Shown: in pieces, positions 1-8,221 of the stretch
How the letters are laid out: every line of letters starts with the position of its first letter
Position numbering within the stretch: the stretch's first letter is position 1
Assembly: GCA_001874305.1 (NCBI GenBank)
Contig: MPCU01000003.1
Span: 515,391-579,390 of the forward strand
Origin: Bacteriovorax sp. MedPE-SWde
GTDB taxonomy: Bacteria > Bdellovibrionota > Bacteriovoracia > Bacteriovoracales > Bacteriovoracaceae
Length of the DNA: 64,000 nucleotides
Reading direction: 5' to 3'
Translations under genes and position numbers: made by a program
Notes under the pieces: generated by a model
The model's database searches: none
Told to the model about the DNA's origin: nothing
Seen by the model: the letters and a program-made list of their open reading frames with translations, nothing else

Positions 1-138
1 TACTGGGAAAGGAATCTTTAAGTTAGCTGTTTCAATATTTCTCGTTAAGACACGTATGTCTTCGTGGCCATTAAGATATAAGTCTTCAATTAATTTTGAG
101 CCAACTAATCCTGTAGCTCCAGTTATAAGAATTTTCAT
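1..138 (-). CDS. NAD-dependent epimerase/SDR, TIGR01777-like (partial, N-terminus only)
   Basis: The first 46 codons of a gene that runs off the left edge of the window. The protein begins MKILITGATGLVGSKLIEDL, a Rossmann opening with the GxTGxxG dinucleotide-binding motif at residues 7-13, as in extended SDR epimerases. A strong Shine-Dalgarno AAGGAGGA lies 3-10 bases upstream of the ATG. It is divergent from the LitR-like regulator with only 68 bases between the starts, so the two probably share control. In other bacteria TIGR01777 epimerases often accompany LitR-type regulators; that link is family knowledge. The exact subfamily cannot be judged from this fragment. Confidence 0.7.
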   Translation of the reverse strand, partial: MKILITGATGLVGSKLIEDLYLNGHEDIRVLTRNIETANLKIPFPV

Positions 139-180
139 AATGTCCTCCTTGAGGCTTGATTAACTTTTGTTTATATATTA

Positions 181-195
181 AACTATACAATAGTT
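181..195. promoter_or_regulatory. Inverted repeat, candidate LitR-type operator
   Basis: The sequence AACTATACAATAGTT is a perfect 6-3-6 inverted repeat in the 68-base gap between the divergent epimerase and MerR-family gene. A second match, TTGTTTATA (167-175), faces TATACAA (184-190). MerR-type regulators bind dyads in short intergenic regions and usually control themselves and the divergent gene. That this dyad is the operator is inferred from position and symmetry only. Confidence 0.35.
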
Positions 196-206
196 AGTCA
201 ATGTAA

Positions 207-1142
207 ATGGAAAATATTGGTGTAATCATGAAAAAAAATATAGGAATTAAAGTAATATCAAATGCTTGCGGTGTCTTACCTCACTCAATTAGAACTTGGG
301 AAACGCGATATCAAGTATTTACGCCTGATCGTACAGAGGGAGGCCAGCGTTTATATAGCGAAGATGACCTTGCTAGGGCTAAATTATTAAGTGTTCTTAT
401 AAATGAAGGGCATAGCATCTCTCAAATAGCGAAGTTGGATATAGATGAAATGCAATCAATGGTTAAACAGAATCCTTCACCAATTGATAGAAGCAGGTTG
501 GGTGTAAACAAAGCAATCACAAATCTATTTAACTCTTTGACCACTTATAATATTGAAGGTGTTGTTGATGAGATGAGACATTTACGTCTAAGTCTTGGGT
601 CTAAGGATTTTATCTTTCAGGTTATTTTACCAGTTATGCAGGAGATAGGAATCAAGGTCGCCAATGGTGTTTATTCTGTAACACAAGAGCATATCGTGTC
701 GACTATCGTTCGTGATCAAATGGGTCAAATAGCAATTCCAAATTTAGGTGACTCAAATAGGAAGATTGCGCTGGCCACTCCTAATGGAAATCTACACGAG
801 TTATCTATTTTGATAGCGGATATAATTTGTCGATCTAATCGAGTGCCTACTTGCTATCTAGGAGCATCTCACCCAGCAGAATGTTTATCAGAAGCTGTTA
901 ATGCTTTGAAGGTAAATACTATTGTTATGGGAGTTGTATCATCTGACTCCTGGGACTATGAAAAAAATATTGTTAACTATCTTACTAAGCTTGATAAGAA
1001 TCTTAAAAATAAGGTTACGGTTGTTCTTGGAGGAGGATGGGAAATGGACTTTCCTTCATTTACTAATATTGAAAAAATAGAAGTAATGACTAGTTTTGAA
1101 ACTTTTGATGAATCCTTAATGAACTATACACTTGCTGTATAA
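207..1142 (+). CDS. LitR/CarH-type MerR-family regulator with B12-binding domain
   Basis: Transcription regulator of 311 residues. Residues about 12-80 form a MerR winged helix with the typical SIRTWETRY recognition segment (27-35). Residues about 100-175 are the four-helix cap (B12-binding 2-like) and 185-310 the Rossmann B12-binding domain. The lower axial ligand is present as His197 in NGNLHELS, and the Glu-His pair of the cap is present at 161-162. The Trp-His pair that caps the upper face of cobalamin in Thermus CarH aligns with Val151-Ala152, so canonical CarH photochemistry is doubtful. An alternative start at codon 8 (228) is closer to the usual family start; neither has a clear Shine-Dalgarno. 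It heads the downstream lipid operon and probably represses it. Confidence 0.85.
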   Translation: MENIGVIMKKNIGIKVISNACGVLPHSIRTWETRYQVFTPDRTEGGQRLYSEDDLARAKLLSVLINEGHSISQIAKLDIDEMQSMVKQNPSPIDRSRLGVNKAITNLFNSLTTYNIEGVVDEMRHLRLSLGSKDFIFQVILPVMQEIGIKVANGVYSVTQEHIVSTIVRDQMGQIAIPNLGDSNRKIALATPNGNLHELSILIADIICRSNRVPTCYLGASHPAECLSEAVNALKVNTIVMGVVSSDSWDYEKNIVNYLTKLDKNLKNKVTVVLGGGWEMDFPSFTNIEKIEVMTSFETFDESLMNYTLAV

Positions 1143-1157
1143 TAGGAAAGGTGAGCT

Positions 1158-2441
1158 ATGAAAAGAATTGCAATTGTAGGCTCAGGTATAGCTGGAACTT
1201 CCTGCGCATACTATTTAAATAAGCTTGGCCATGATGTGACCTTATTTGAGGCCGGTGAATACTTTGGTGGACACACCAATACAATTGATATCAATCTTGA
1301 TGGGAAGCAAGTCCCAATCGATACAGGCTTTTTAGTTCATAATGATAGAACCTATCCCAATTTAATAGACTTTTTCAATGAGCTAGGTATTGAAACACAT
1401 CCTAGTGATATGAGTTTTTCAGTAAATAGAATTAGCGAAAATCTCATATGGGCAGGGACCACTATCTTCTCTGTATTTTGTCAGTTAAAAAATATTTTTA
1501 AACCAAGTTTTCTAAGCTTTTTATTAGAAGTATTAAGATTTAATAAAAATGCGAATAAATACTTATTGGAATGTAAAAATGATAAAAAACAAACCTTAGG
1601 GCAGTTGTTAGATAAATATAAGTACAGTGAAAACTTTAGACGTTGGTACTTACTACCAATGGGGGGATGTATATGGTCCACTCCAACAGACGAAATGCTC
1701 AAGTTTCCAGCGTATACTTTTCTCATCTTTTGCATGAATCATGGTCTATTACAAATATTTAATAGACCTCAGTGGAAAACAGTATCTCAAGGGTGTCGTA
1801 CATATGTAAAAAATGCTCTAAAAGGTGTTGAAAAAAAATATCTTAATCGAGCTGTAGAAAAAGTAAGCTATGCTGATGGTAAAGTTATACTGTCTACAGA
1901 AACAGCTTCTAGTGAATATGATTATTGTATCTTTGCAAGTCATCCACCTCAAATTTCAGAGATACTTGAAACTAAAGACTCAAAGCTAACAGAGATATTA
2001 AAGAACTTTAAGTATCAGCCTAATAAGGCCGTATTACATTTAGATGAATCGATACTACCAAGTTATAAAAGTGCTTGGGCGGCATGGAACTATACTTCGG
2101 TTAAGTCGAATGATGGTTATGAGAAAGTCTCTGTTAGTTATTTAATAAATAAGCTTCAACCGATTCCATCTGCTAAGTCTGTTATCGTTTCATTGAATCC
2201 AGTACAAAAAATTGCAGATAATAAAATCCTAAAAACTATTAACTACGAGCACCCTCTATTTGATATCGGGGCAATAAAGGCCCAGATAGATATTAATGAA
2301 TACCAAGGTGTTAATAATTGTTACTTTGCCGGGGCATGGATGAGGTACGGGTTTCATGAAGATGGAATTTTAAGTGGTAAACAAGTTGTATCAAAGTTTT
2401 TAAAAGATATTGGTAGTGAGGAGACGATAGAGATTCTATGA
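1158..2441 (+). CDS. FAD-dependent oxidoreductase (COG2907, amine-oxidase-like)
   Basis: Protein of 427 residues with an N-terminal FAD-binding motif VGSGIAG (7-13), an acidic residue at the end of beta-2 (Glu31) and GGH at 37-39, typical of flavin amine oxidase and phytoene-desaturase-like enzymes. COG2907 members recur next to DUF1365 and Cfa-like genes in light-responsive and singlet-oxygen-responsive regulons. I infer oxidation or desaturation of a membrane lipid acyl chain; the substrate is not shown by the sequence. An AGGAAAGGTG Shine-Dalgarno precedes the ATG by 5 bases. Its stop overlaps the next start by 4 bases (ATGA), so the two are translationally coupled. Confidence 0.85.
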   Translation: MKRIAIVGSGIAGTSCAYYLNKLGHDVTLFEAGEYFGGHTNTIDINLDGKQVPIDTGFLVHNDRTYPNLIDFFNELGIETHPSDMSFSVNRISENLIWAGTTIFSVFCQLKNIFKPSFLSFLLEVLRFNKNANKYLLECKNDKKQTLGQLLDKYKYSENFRRWYLLPMGGCIWSTPTDEMLKFPAYTFLIFCMNHGLLQIFNRPQWKTVSQGCRTYVKNALKGVEKKYLNRAVEKVSYADGKVILSTETASSEYDYCIFASHPPQISEILETKDSKLTEILKNFKYQPNKAVLHLDESILPSYKSAWAAWNYTSVKSNDGYEKVSVSYLINKLQPIPSAKSVIVSLNPVQKIADNKILKTINYEHPLFDIGAIKAQIDINEYQGVNNCYFAGAWMRYGFHEDGILSGKQVVSKFLKDIGSEETIEIL

Positions 2442-3172
2442 AGAAGCTTTACTTGGCCAAGATATTTCATAAAAGGTGTAATCCGAGAGCTAATGAGTTT
2501 AGCTATAATGGATTCTATATATCTTTTGATATAGATAAAGCTGAATCGATGAATTCATTATTATTCGGTGTAAATAGAAGACGTATATTCTCTTTTAAAA
2601 ATTGTGACCATGGTTTTCGAAATTCCAAATCACTCAGAAGTTGGGCGAATCACATATTAAACCTATCTGGAGTATCTGACTTTAAGGGACAAATTGTCCT
2701 ACAGACTTTTCCTCGAGTTTTTGGCATGGTTTTTAATCCTGTTAGCTTTTGGTTTTGCTATGAGGGAAATAAGTGTAAATACATAATTAGTGAAGTGAAT
2801 AATACTTTTGGCGAGACGCATGCCTATCTTATCGAAACGAATGACGATACTAAGTCTGGCACATTACCTAAGAAGTTCCATGTCTCTCCATTCTTCGATA
2901 TACAAGGAGAGTATAACTTTGACTTCTCCGAAAAAAATACTGCTGAAATAAAGTTGTTTAATGATGAAGAGCTACAAATAATCACTAATATTAAAGGTAA
3001 TGAAATAGAGTGGTCACTATTAAACTTTATAAAGCTAGTTATTAAATACCCCTTATATTCTTTGTTAATCCAGTTTCTTATCCATTATCAAGCACTGAAG
3101 TTATATTTAATGAAAAACAAGTTCTATTCTAAACCTACTAAGACTAGGAGTGAGGTGACATATGAATACTAA
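2438..3172 (+). CDS. DUF1365 family protein
   Basis: Protein of 244 residues, the normal length for DUF1365. It has the characteristic central stretch FGMVFNPVSFWFCYE followed by EVNNTFGETHAYL. The biochemical role of the family is not established to my knowledge. Members lie between a COG2907 oxidoreductase and a Cfa-like methyltransferase in many proteobacteria, exactly as here, which suggests work on the same lipid substrate. It overlaps the upstream gene by 4 bases and the downstream gene by 11. Confidence 0.85.
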   Translation: MKKLYLAKIFHKRCNPRANEFSYNGFYISFDIDKAESMNSLLFGVNRRRIFSFKNCDHGFRNSKSLRSWANHILNLSGVSDFKGQIVLQTFPRVFGMVFNPVSFWFCYEGNKCKYIISEVNNTFGETHAYLIETNDDTKSGTLPKKFHVSPFFDIQGEYNFDFSEKNTAEIKLFNDEELQIITNIKGNEIEWSLLNFIKLVIKYPLYSLLIQFLIHYQALKLYLMKNKFYSKPTKTRSEVTYEY

Positions 3173-4376
3173 AATTCAAGTTATTGAAAACAATATTGCT
3201 CCTACTTATTGGGCAAAACTTTTTTTGGAATTGATGAATAATATAGACTATGGATTAGTTGAACTCACTGCTCCATGTGGAGAAAAATATTCATTTGAGG
3301 GGAGTTTAGATTCATCTCAAAAAGTTGATATGCAAATACATGACTGGAAGTTTTGTGAATATATTTTTACAAAAGGTGATATTGGCCTTGGTGAAGCATA
3401 TATCGATGGACTCTGGAGTACTTCAGATATTTCAAAGATCATTGAGTTTGGTGTGGCCAATGAGAAAAAATTAGAAAAAATAATAAAAGGTTCTCTGATA
3501 AAGATTATTTTTTATCGTATAAAACATTTGATGAATAGAAATACAGTAAAGGGTAGTAAAAAAAATATTCATGCACATTATGATCTAGGAAATGATTTTT
3601 ATAAATTGTGGCTTGATTCGACAATGACCTATTCAAGTGCTTATTTTAAAGATGAAAAGAATGAAGAATTAAATGTAGCTCAAAACAATAAGTATGAAAG
3701 AATGTTACAGCAGTTAAAGCTTGAAGGTCCAAGTGAAATTCTTGAAATTGGCTGTGGATGGGGTGGTTTTGCTGAAGTTGCTTGTTTGAAAGGTCATAGG
3801 GTGACGTGTATTACAATCTCTAAAGAGCAATATGATTTTGCAAAAGATAGGCTTTCAAAGTTTGGTAATATGGCAACCGTTCTTTTGAAAGATTATAGAG
3901 AACTAGAGGGGAAGTATGATCATATAGTTTCTATCGAAATGTTTGAAGCACTTGGTGAATCATATTGGGATACATACTTTAAAAAGGTAAGGGAGCTGTT
4001 ATCACCTCAAGGAAGAGCAGTTATACAAACTATTACGATTAGTAATGATATATTCTCTTCATATAGGAAAGGTACTGACTTTATTCAACAATATATTTTC
4101 CCAGGTGGAATGCTTCCTTCACCGGAAATCTTTATAAAGAAAGCTAAGAAAAGAGATCTCTATCTTTTAGAGAGACTAGACTTTGGTGAAGATTATGCTC
4201 TTACATTAAATAAGTGGTACGAGAATTTTAAGGCATGTATCCTCAAGGTAAAATCCTTAGGGTTTGATGAAAAGTTCATTCGCACATGGGTCTTTTACCT
4301 AAAGTACTGTGAAGGTGGCTTTAATACTAAAAGAATAGGAGTTTCACAATTTACACTAGGAGCAAGTGATGTTTAA
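3162..4376 (+). CDS. Cyclopropane-fatty-acyl-phospholipid synthase-like SAM methyltransferase
   Basis: SAM-dependent enzyme acting on unsaturated phospholipid acyl chains, 404 residues. The signature HYDLGNDFYKLWLD is at 139-152 and SAM motif I, ILEIGCGWGGFA, at 193-204. Compared with E. coli CFA synthase, the bicarbonate ligand Cys139 aligns with Ser159 (TYSSAYF) and His266 with Gln289 (VIQTIT), while the Glu239 equivalent is kept (Glu262, MFEALG). This points to a methyltransferase of the UfaM kind rather than a true cyclopropanase; that reading is an inference. The GAGTGAGG Shine-Dalgarno lies inside the previous gene. It overlaps the next gene by 8 bases. Confidence 0.9.
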   Translation: MNTKIQVIENNIAPTYWAKLFLELMNNIDYGLVELTAPCGEKYSFEGSLDSSQKVDMQIHDWKFCEYIFTKGDIGLGEAYIDGLWSTSDISKIIEFGVANEKKLEKIIKGSLIKIIFYRIKHLMNRNTVKGSKKNIHAHYDLGNDFYKLWLDSTMTYSSAYFKDEKNEELNVAQNNKYERMLQQLKLEGPSEILEIGCGWGGFAEVACLKGHRVTCITISKEQYDFAKDRLSKFGNMATVLLKDYRELEGKYDHIVSIEMFEALGESYWDTYFKKVRELLSPQGRAVIQTITISNDIFSSYRKGTDFIQQYIFPGGMLPSPEIFIKKAKKRDLYLLERLDFGEDYALTLNKWYENFKACILKVKSLGFDEKFIRTWVFYLKYCEGGFNTKRIGVSQFTLGASDV

Positions 4377-4869
4377 GAAAATATCATTACTCTTATTTCT
4401 TATAGCATGTTCTACATATGCTTTTTCCGAGAATAGAGTTAGTAGTAAATTTCGTGGAGAAGGTCTATATTCATGGTATTTTCTAGATGTTTATACTGCA
4501 AAGCTATGGGCCGATGAAAAGAATATATATGAAGGAAACTTAAGCCTAGAACTTGAGTACCATCGAGATCTTAAAGGGAAAGACATAGCTAATCGAAGTG
4601 TCGCTGAAATGAGAGATTTAGGCCATGACGATTTAGACTACAAGGAAGTAACTAAAGTACTTACTAAAATTTTTCCAGACGTAAAAAAGGGAGATAAGAT
4701 TCTTGCAAACTACAGGCATAAAGTCGGAATCGAGTTTTTGTTAAATAAGAAAACTCGCTTAGGTCAAATATCTGATGTAGAGACTTCTAAGAAATTTTTA
4801 GATATTTGGTTTCATAAGAAAACATCCGGTAAGTTACTAAAAAAAAAGTTACTAGGACTGATCGAATGA
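4369..4869 (+). CDS. Exported chalcone-isomerase-like protein
   Basis: Protein of 166 residues starting MFKKISLLLFLIACSTYAFS, a clear signal peptide. The mature part carries the chalcone isomerase-like motif set: GEGLYSWYFLDVYTAKLWAD near the start and a C-terminal segment ending in LDIWF. A GTG three bases upstream is in frame, but the ATG at 4369 is better placed behind TAGGAGC. Bacterial members have no proven reaction and probably bind fatty-acid-like ligands in the periplasm. Placement inside the Cfa/DUF1365 operon supports a lipid role. Confidence 0.8.
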   Translation: MFKKISLLLFLIACSTYAFSENRVSSKFRGEGLYSWYFLDVYTAKLWADEKNIYEGNLSLELEYHRDLKGKDIANRSVAEMRDLGHDDLDYKEVTKVLTKIFPDVKKGDKILANYRHKVGIEFLLNKKTRLGQISDVETSKKFLDIWFHKKTSGKLLKKKLLGLIE

Positions 4870-5279
4870 TGACAATAAGTAGAGTTAAAGAATGGTATGA
4901 AGGTTTAACTGAGAAGTCTTTGGAAAGTATCTCAGAATTCTATGCAAGAGACTGTTTCTTTAAAGATCCATTCAATGAATTCCGTGGAATAGATAAGATA
5001 GCCCGTGTCTTTCTACATATGTTTGAAGAGATGGAAAAACCGAGGTTTATATTTCTTGATATGATAGATGGAGGTGATCAATATTTTATAACCTGGGATT
5101 TCATATTCGTGATGAAAGGAAAGGAGCATAGAATACATGGAAGCTCTCACTTGAAAATTTCTAATGATAAGATTGTATACCATCGCGATTACTGGGATGT
5201 TGGAGAAGAGGTATTGTTAAAAATACCAGTAATAAGGAGTATTTACGGACTTTTGGTTAATAAGTTAAAAGTGGAGTAG
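4866..5279 (+). CDS. NTF2-like (SnoaL-like) small protein
   Basis: A 137-residue single-domain cone-fold protein: helix, then YARDCFFKDPFNEFRG and strands ending HGSSHLKISNDKIVYHRDYWD, as in nuclear transport factor 2-like proteins of this cluster type. Members may be enzymes or ligand carriers and no catalytic set is obvious. Its ATG overlaps the upstream stop by 4 bases. The next gene starts 2 bases after its stop, so it sits in the middle of one transcript. Confidence 0.8.
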   Translation: MMTISRVKEWYEGLTEKSLESISEFYARDCFFKDPFNEFRGIDKIARVFLHMFEEMEKPRFIFLDMIDGGDQYFITWDFIFVMKGKEHRIHGSSHLKISNDKIVYHRDYWDVGEEVLLKIPVIRSIYGLLVNKLKVE

Positions 5280-5281
5280 TT

Positions 5282-6649
5282 ATGTTAATACTGAAATTAG
5301 TCTTTCTTAATGTTCTTTGGTTGATAGTTGTTAAATATGGACAACAGGATATAGGAAGACTCTTTCTTCCAGTGGCGCTTGTTACAAGTATCATTAACTT
5401 TTATATCTTTAAACCTAAGATAGAGTTTAGAAAGTATATTTTGTTATTAGTATTTATGACCCTTTGGGGACTTATTCAAGATGGTTTATTATATCAATTT
5501 GGCGCAATAAAAGGAAAAGAGTATCCCTTGTGGACAGTCTCTCTGTGGGTGATATTTGTTTGCTATTATGGAGATGTATTTAATAGGTTTAATAAATTCA
5601 GCTCTGTTCATTTATCTCTTATTGGTGCATTTGCTGGAACTTTTGCATATTGGGGTGGTGTTCAACAAAGTGATATGGTTGTTAATACCATAATATTTTA
5701 TCCAGCTATATTTCTGAGTTGGTTGATTTTCTTTCCTCTATCTATAAAGTTAGCATACCGTTATTCATTTCTAGATCTACTCTTAGATAAATCAATTATT
5801 TTTTCATTTGATAAATCTGGTTATAAGAGACATGAGCAATTCTTTAAATCGGATGATATCTCTTTAGAAGGTAAAACAATTTTGGTCACTGGAGGGACTT
5901 CTGGAATTGGACTCTCTTGTGCAAGAGACTTAAATAAATTGGGGGCCAATTTAATAGTAACTGGAAGAAATTTACAAAAGGGTGAGCAGGCCCAAAAAGA
6001 GGGGCTACGTTTTATACCAATGGATCTAGTTAATTGGGATGACTTTACCTTGAACGTTGATAAATTGGATAAATTAGATCATGTTATACTTAATGCTGGA
6101 GCAATGCCAGACGAGTTAGTTTTGAATAAATATGGTGTTGAATCTCAATTAGCTTCACAGTTAATTGGTCATTACAAATTAATTTCCATGTTGAGAAAGA
6201 AAAATAAACTGAAGACGAATTGTCGCATCATTTGGGTAAGTTCAGGTGGCATGTATTTAAAAAAGTTGGATGTTGATGAGTTATTCTCTAATTTGAACTA
6301 TGATAAGGTAAGTACATATGCAATGGTTAAAAGAGCACAAGTAACTCTAGTTGAAGAATTAAGTAATGATAAAGATTGGGAAGGTGTATCTCATCTTTCT
6401 ATGCATCCAGGGTGGGTTCGAACAGATGGACTTACAAATGCACTTCCTGGTTTTACAAAATTTATGAGCACTCAATTGAGAGCTCCTCATGAAGGGGCCG
6501 ATACCATTGTTTGGCTAACTTATTCTAAGGAAGTTCAAAATGGTGCATTTTACTTCGACAGAAAAGCTGTAAGCGCATATGTTAATGAATCCTATAAACC
6601 AGACACTCTTTCTCGAGATGATTTAGTTAAGAGAGTGAAGTTGTTATAA
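5282..6649 (+). CDS. DUF2878 membrane domain fused to a short-chain dehydrogenase
   Basis: A 455-residue two-domain protein. Residues 1-165 contain about five hydrophobic segments and match DUF2878, normally a free-standing inner-membrane protein. Residues 195-455 are an SDR: TGGTSGIG (203-210) for NAD(P) binding, NAG (271-273), Ser320/321 and the catalytic Tyr346-x3-Lys350. In other genomes the DUF2878 and SDR members of this cluster are separate genes as far as I know, so the fusion supports their joint function at the membrane. It is the last gene of the operon; the Shine-Dalgarno GTGGAG lies 8 bases upstream. Confidence 0.85.
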   Translation: MLILKLVFLNVLWLIVVKYGQQDIGRLFLPVALVTSIINFYIFKPKIEFRKYILLLVFMTLWGLIQDGLLYQFGAIKGKEYPLWTVSLWVIFVCYYGDVFNRFNKFSSVHLSLIGAFAGTFAYWGGVQQSDMVVNTIIFYPAIFLSWLIFFPLSIKLAYRYSFLDLLLDKSIIFSFDKSGYKRHEQFFKSDDISLEGKTILVTGGTSGIGLSCARDLNKLGANLIVTGRNLQKGEQAQKEGLRFIPMDLVNWDDFTLNVDKLDKLDHVILNAGAMPDELVLNKYGVESQLASQLIGHYKLISMLRKKNKLKTNCRIIWVSSGGMYLKKLDVDELFSNLNYDKVSTYAMVKRAQVTLVEELSNDKDWEGVSHLSMHPGWVRTDGLTNALPGFTKFMSTQLRAPHEGADTIVWLTYSKEVQNGAFYFDRKAVSAYVNESYKPDTLSRDDLVKRVKLL

Positions 6650-6720
6650 TGATACTATCGAAGATATGACTAAAACTATTTTATTATTTGTAATGATTTT
6701 CAATATTGCTCTTTGACTCT

Positions 6721-7251
6721 TTAGATATTTATACGTTTTCTAATTCTACTTAGTGCAATAGCTGTTATTCCTAAAAACTTTGCCACGTCATTAAGTGATA
6801 CCCTGTCTAAGATTTGAGGTCTCTCCGATATAAATAATTTATATCTTTCTTGAGCACTCATACATAAGAATTCATATTCTCGCTTTTCTTTTTTCATGGA
6901 GAGTTCAATGAGATTGTTCATAAGTAGGGTAGCGGTATCTAAGTTCTTTTTAGAATGCTCGATTAATTTATTAAAGGGAACAGAGAGAACTTCTGTTTCT
7001 TCTAGGCAGACCACACTAAAGTAGCATGGGCTATCTTTTGATGCTGATCGTAAACTTCCAATAAGTTCTCCTGTATCTAGAAAAGACTTAACAAACTCTT
7101 TTCCTTCGCTGGTAATATAATAAGCTTTCAAAAGACCTTTTTTTACAAAGTATATATTAGGGTTAATATCTCCCTGCTCAAAGATATGTGCATCCTTTTT
7201 AAATACAATTGTTTTGCCAATTTCCATGAATATATTGTTTTGAATGCTCAT
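6721..7251 (-). CDS. Crp/Fnr family transcription regulator
   Basis: A 176-residue regulator, short for the family. Residues about 10-115 form a cyclic-nucleotide-binding-type beta-roll (FEQGDINPNIYFVKKG). The C-terminal helix-turn-helix is compact: VSLNDVAKFLGITAIALSRIRKRI close to the end. No Cys cluster for an FeS centre is visible, so it is not FNR-like in sensing. It lies 60 bases downstream of the DJ-1-like gene on the same strand. A perfect 13-base inverted repeat covers its start codon and suggests autoregulation. Confidence 0.85.
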   Translation of the reverse strand: MSIQNNIFMEIGKTIVFKKDAHIFEQGDINPNIYFVKKGLLKAYYITSEGKEFVKSFLDTGELIGSLRSASKDSPCYFSVVCLEETEVLSVPFNKLIEHSKKNLDTATLLMNNLIELSMKKEKREYEFLCMSAQERYKLFISERPQILDRVSLNDVAKFLGITAIALSRIRKRINI

Positions 7252-7301
7252 AAATATAAATATAGAGATAAAATAATTTTATGTCTAAATATTTATGAGC
7301 A
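7245..7301. promoter_or_regulatory. 13-base inverted repeat spanning the Crp/Fnr gene start codon
   Basis: TGCTCATAAATAT (7245-7257) is repeated perfectly inverted as ATATTTATGAGCA (7289-7301), with 31 bases between. The left arm contains the ATG of the Crp/Fnr-like gene (complement of 7249-7251). It may be a pair of operator half-sites, or an mRNA stem that hides the start codon. Confidence 0.45.
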
Positions 7302-7311
7302 ATCAGTTTTA

Positions 7312-8106
7312 TTAGTCTAGTTGATTAGTGCTGTATTCTTGTAATGTACTTAAAAAGACTTCACTAAATTCTTCAGTTGAAAATGGATTTTGATTTGTTA
7401 CTAGGAATCTATCTTTTTCAACGTGGGACATCTTAGGAAGAGCTGAGTGGGCATTATACCCATGGTCATCGAGCTGAAATCTTATCATTCGGTGTTTAGC
7501 TTTGCCATCCATAATAAAGTTTTCAATATATAGCTCCTCAAAAATTGAAACAGATGTAACATCGAATCCCTTGAGCGGATTATTACCAAGCTTTGCGACA
7601 TTGACTAATAGAGCTGGTGAGTGACAAATTAATCCAATAGGTTTCTTTGCTAAAGCAAACCTTTGAATAAGGGAAGTGACAGTATCATTTTCAAACAAAT
7701 CTACCATTACTCCCTGACCACCAGGTATGACTATCGCATCATACTTTTCAAAGTCATGAAGAGCATTCTTTAGAGACTTGGGATTATTAAACTTAGTATC
7801 AGTCTTGGTAAATTCAAATGCTTCGTTAACGAGATTGCCATCTACCCAGTAATCAAGTTTTAGACTTTCGGGATCAACTGGGGCAACCTTTGCATTTATT
7901 GTAGCAAAGCTCACTTCATGGCCGGCATCTACAATATCTTTATAAGGAACATAGAACTCATTAAGAAAGAAGCCCGTATTTCGAACTTTCCCATTTTGTA
8001 GCTCTTGCTTATCTGCAGTTGTAAGAACAAAGAGAACATGATCCTTAGCGAGAACATTTGATACTAATAGGGTTAGTAAAGTAATTGTCATGGTGATTAT
8101 GCGCAT
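7312..8106 (-). CDS. Exported DJ-1/PfpI family protein (class I glutamine amidotransferase-like)
   Basis: A 264-residue protein with a signal peptide (MRIITMTITLLTLLVSNVLA). The rest is a DJ-1/PfpI fold closest to the Hsp31-like group. The nucleophile elbow has Cys161 in GLICHSP, the partner Glu is probably Glu50, and VIPGGQG (127-133) forms the preceding loop. Family members act as glyoxalases, deglycases or holdases. Export to the periplasm is less common than cytoplasmic location. It is transcribed leftward toward the Crp/Fnr gene and is divergent from the GDPD gene. Confidence 0.85.
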   Translation of the reverse strand: MRIITMTITLLTLLVSNVLAKDHVLFVLTTADKQELQNGKVRNTGFFLNEFYVPYKDIVDAGHEVSFATINAKVAPVDPESLKLDYWVDGNLVNEAFEFTKTDTKFNNPKSLKNALHDFEKYDAIVIPGGQGVMVDLFENDTVTSLIQRFALAKKPIGLICHSPALLVNVAKLGNNPLKGFDVTSVSIFEELYIENFIMDGKAKHRMIRFQLDDHGYNAHSALPKMSHVEKDRFLVTNQNPFSTEEFSEVFLSTLQEYSTNQLD

Positions 8107-8221
8107 TGTTTCTCCTTTTTTGATAGTTTATAGCAGCTTATAGGAGTATGTGATGCGAGTAATTAACTTGGGTTTATTCCTATTAATTTACTAATTATCA
8201 CTTGATGGATAGAATATATTT

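Noticed and set aside
6650..6720. Terminator after the lipid operon
   Set aside because: No stem of useful strength in the 71-base gap between the convergent genes.
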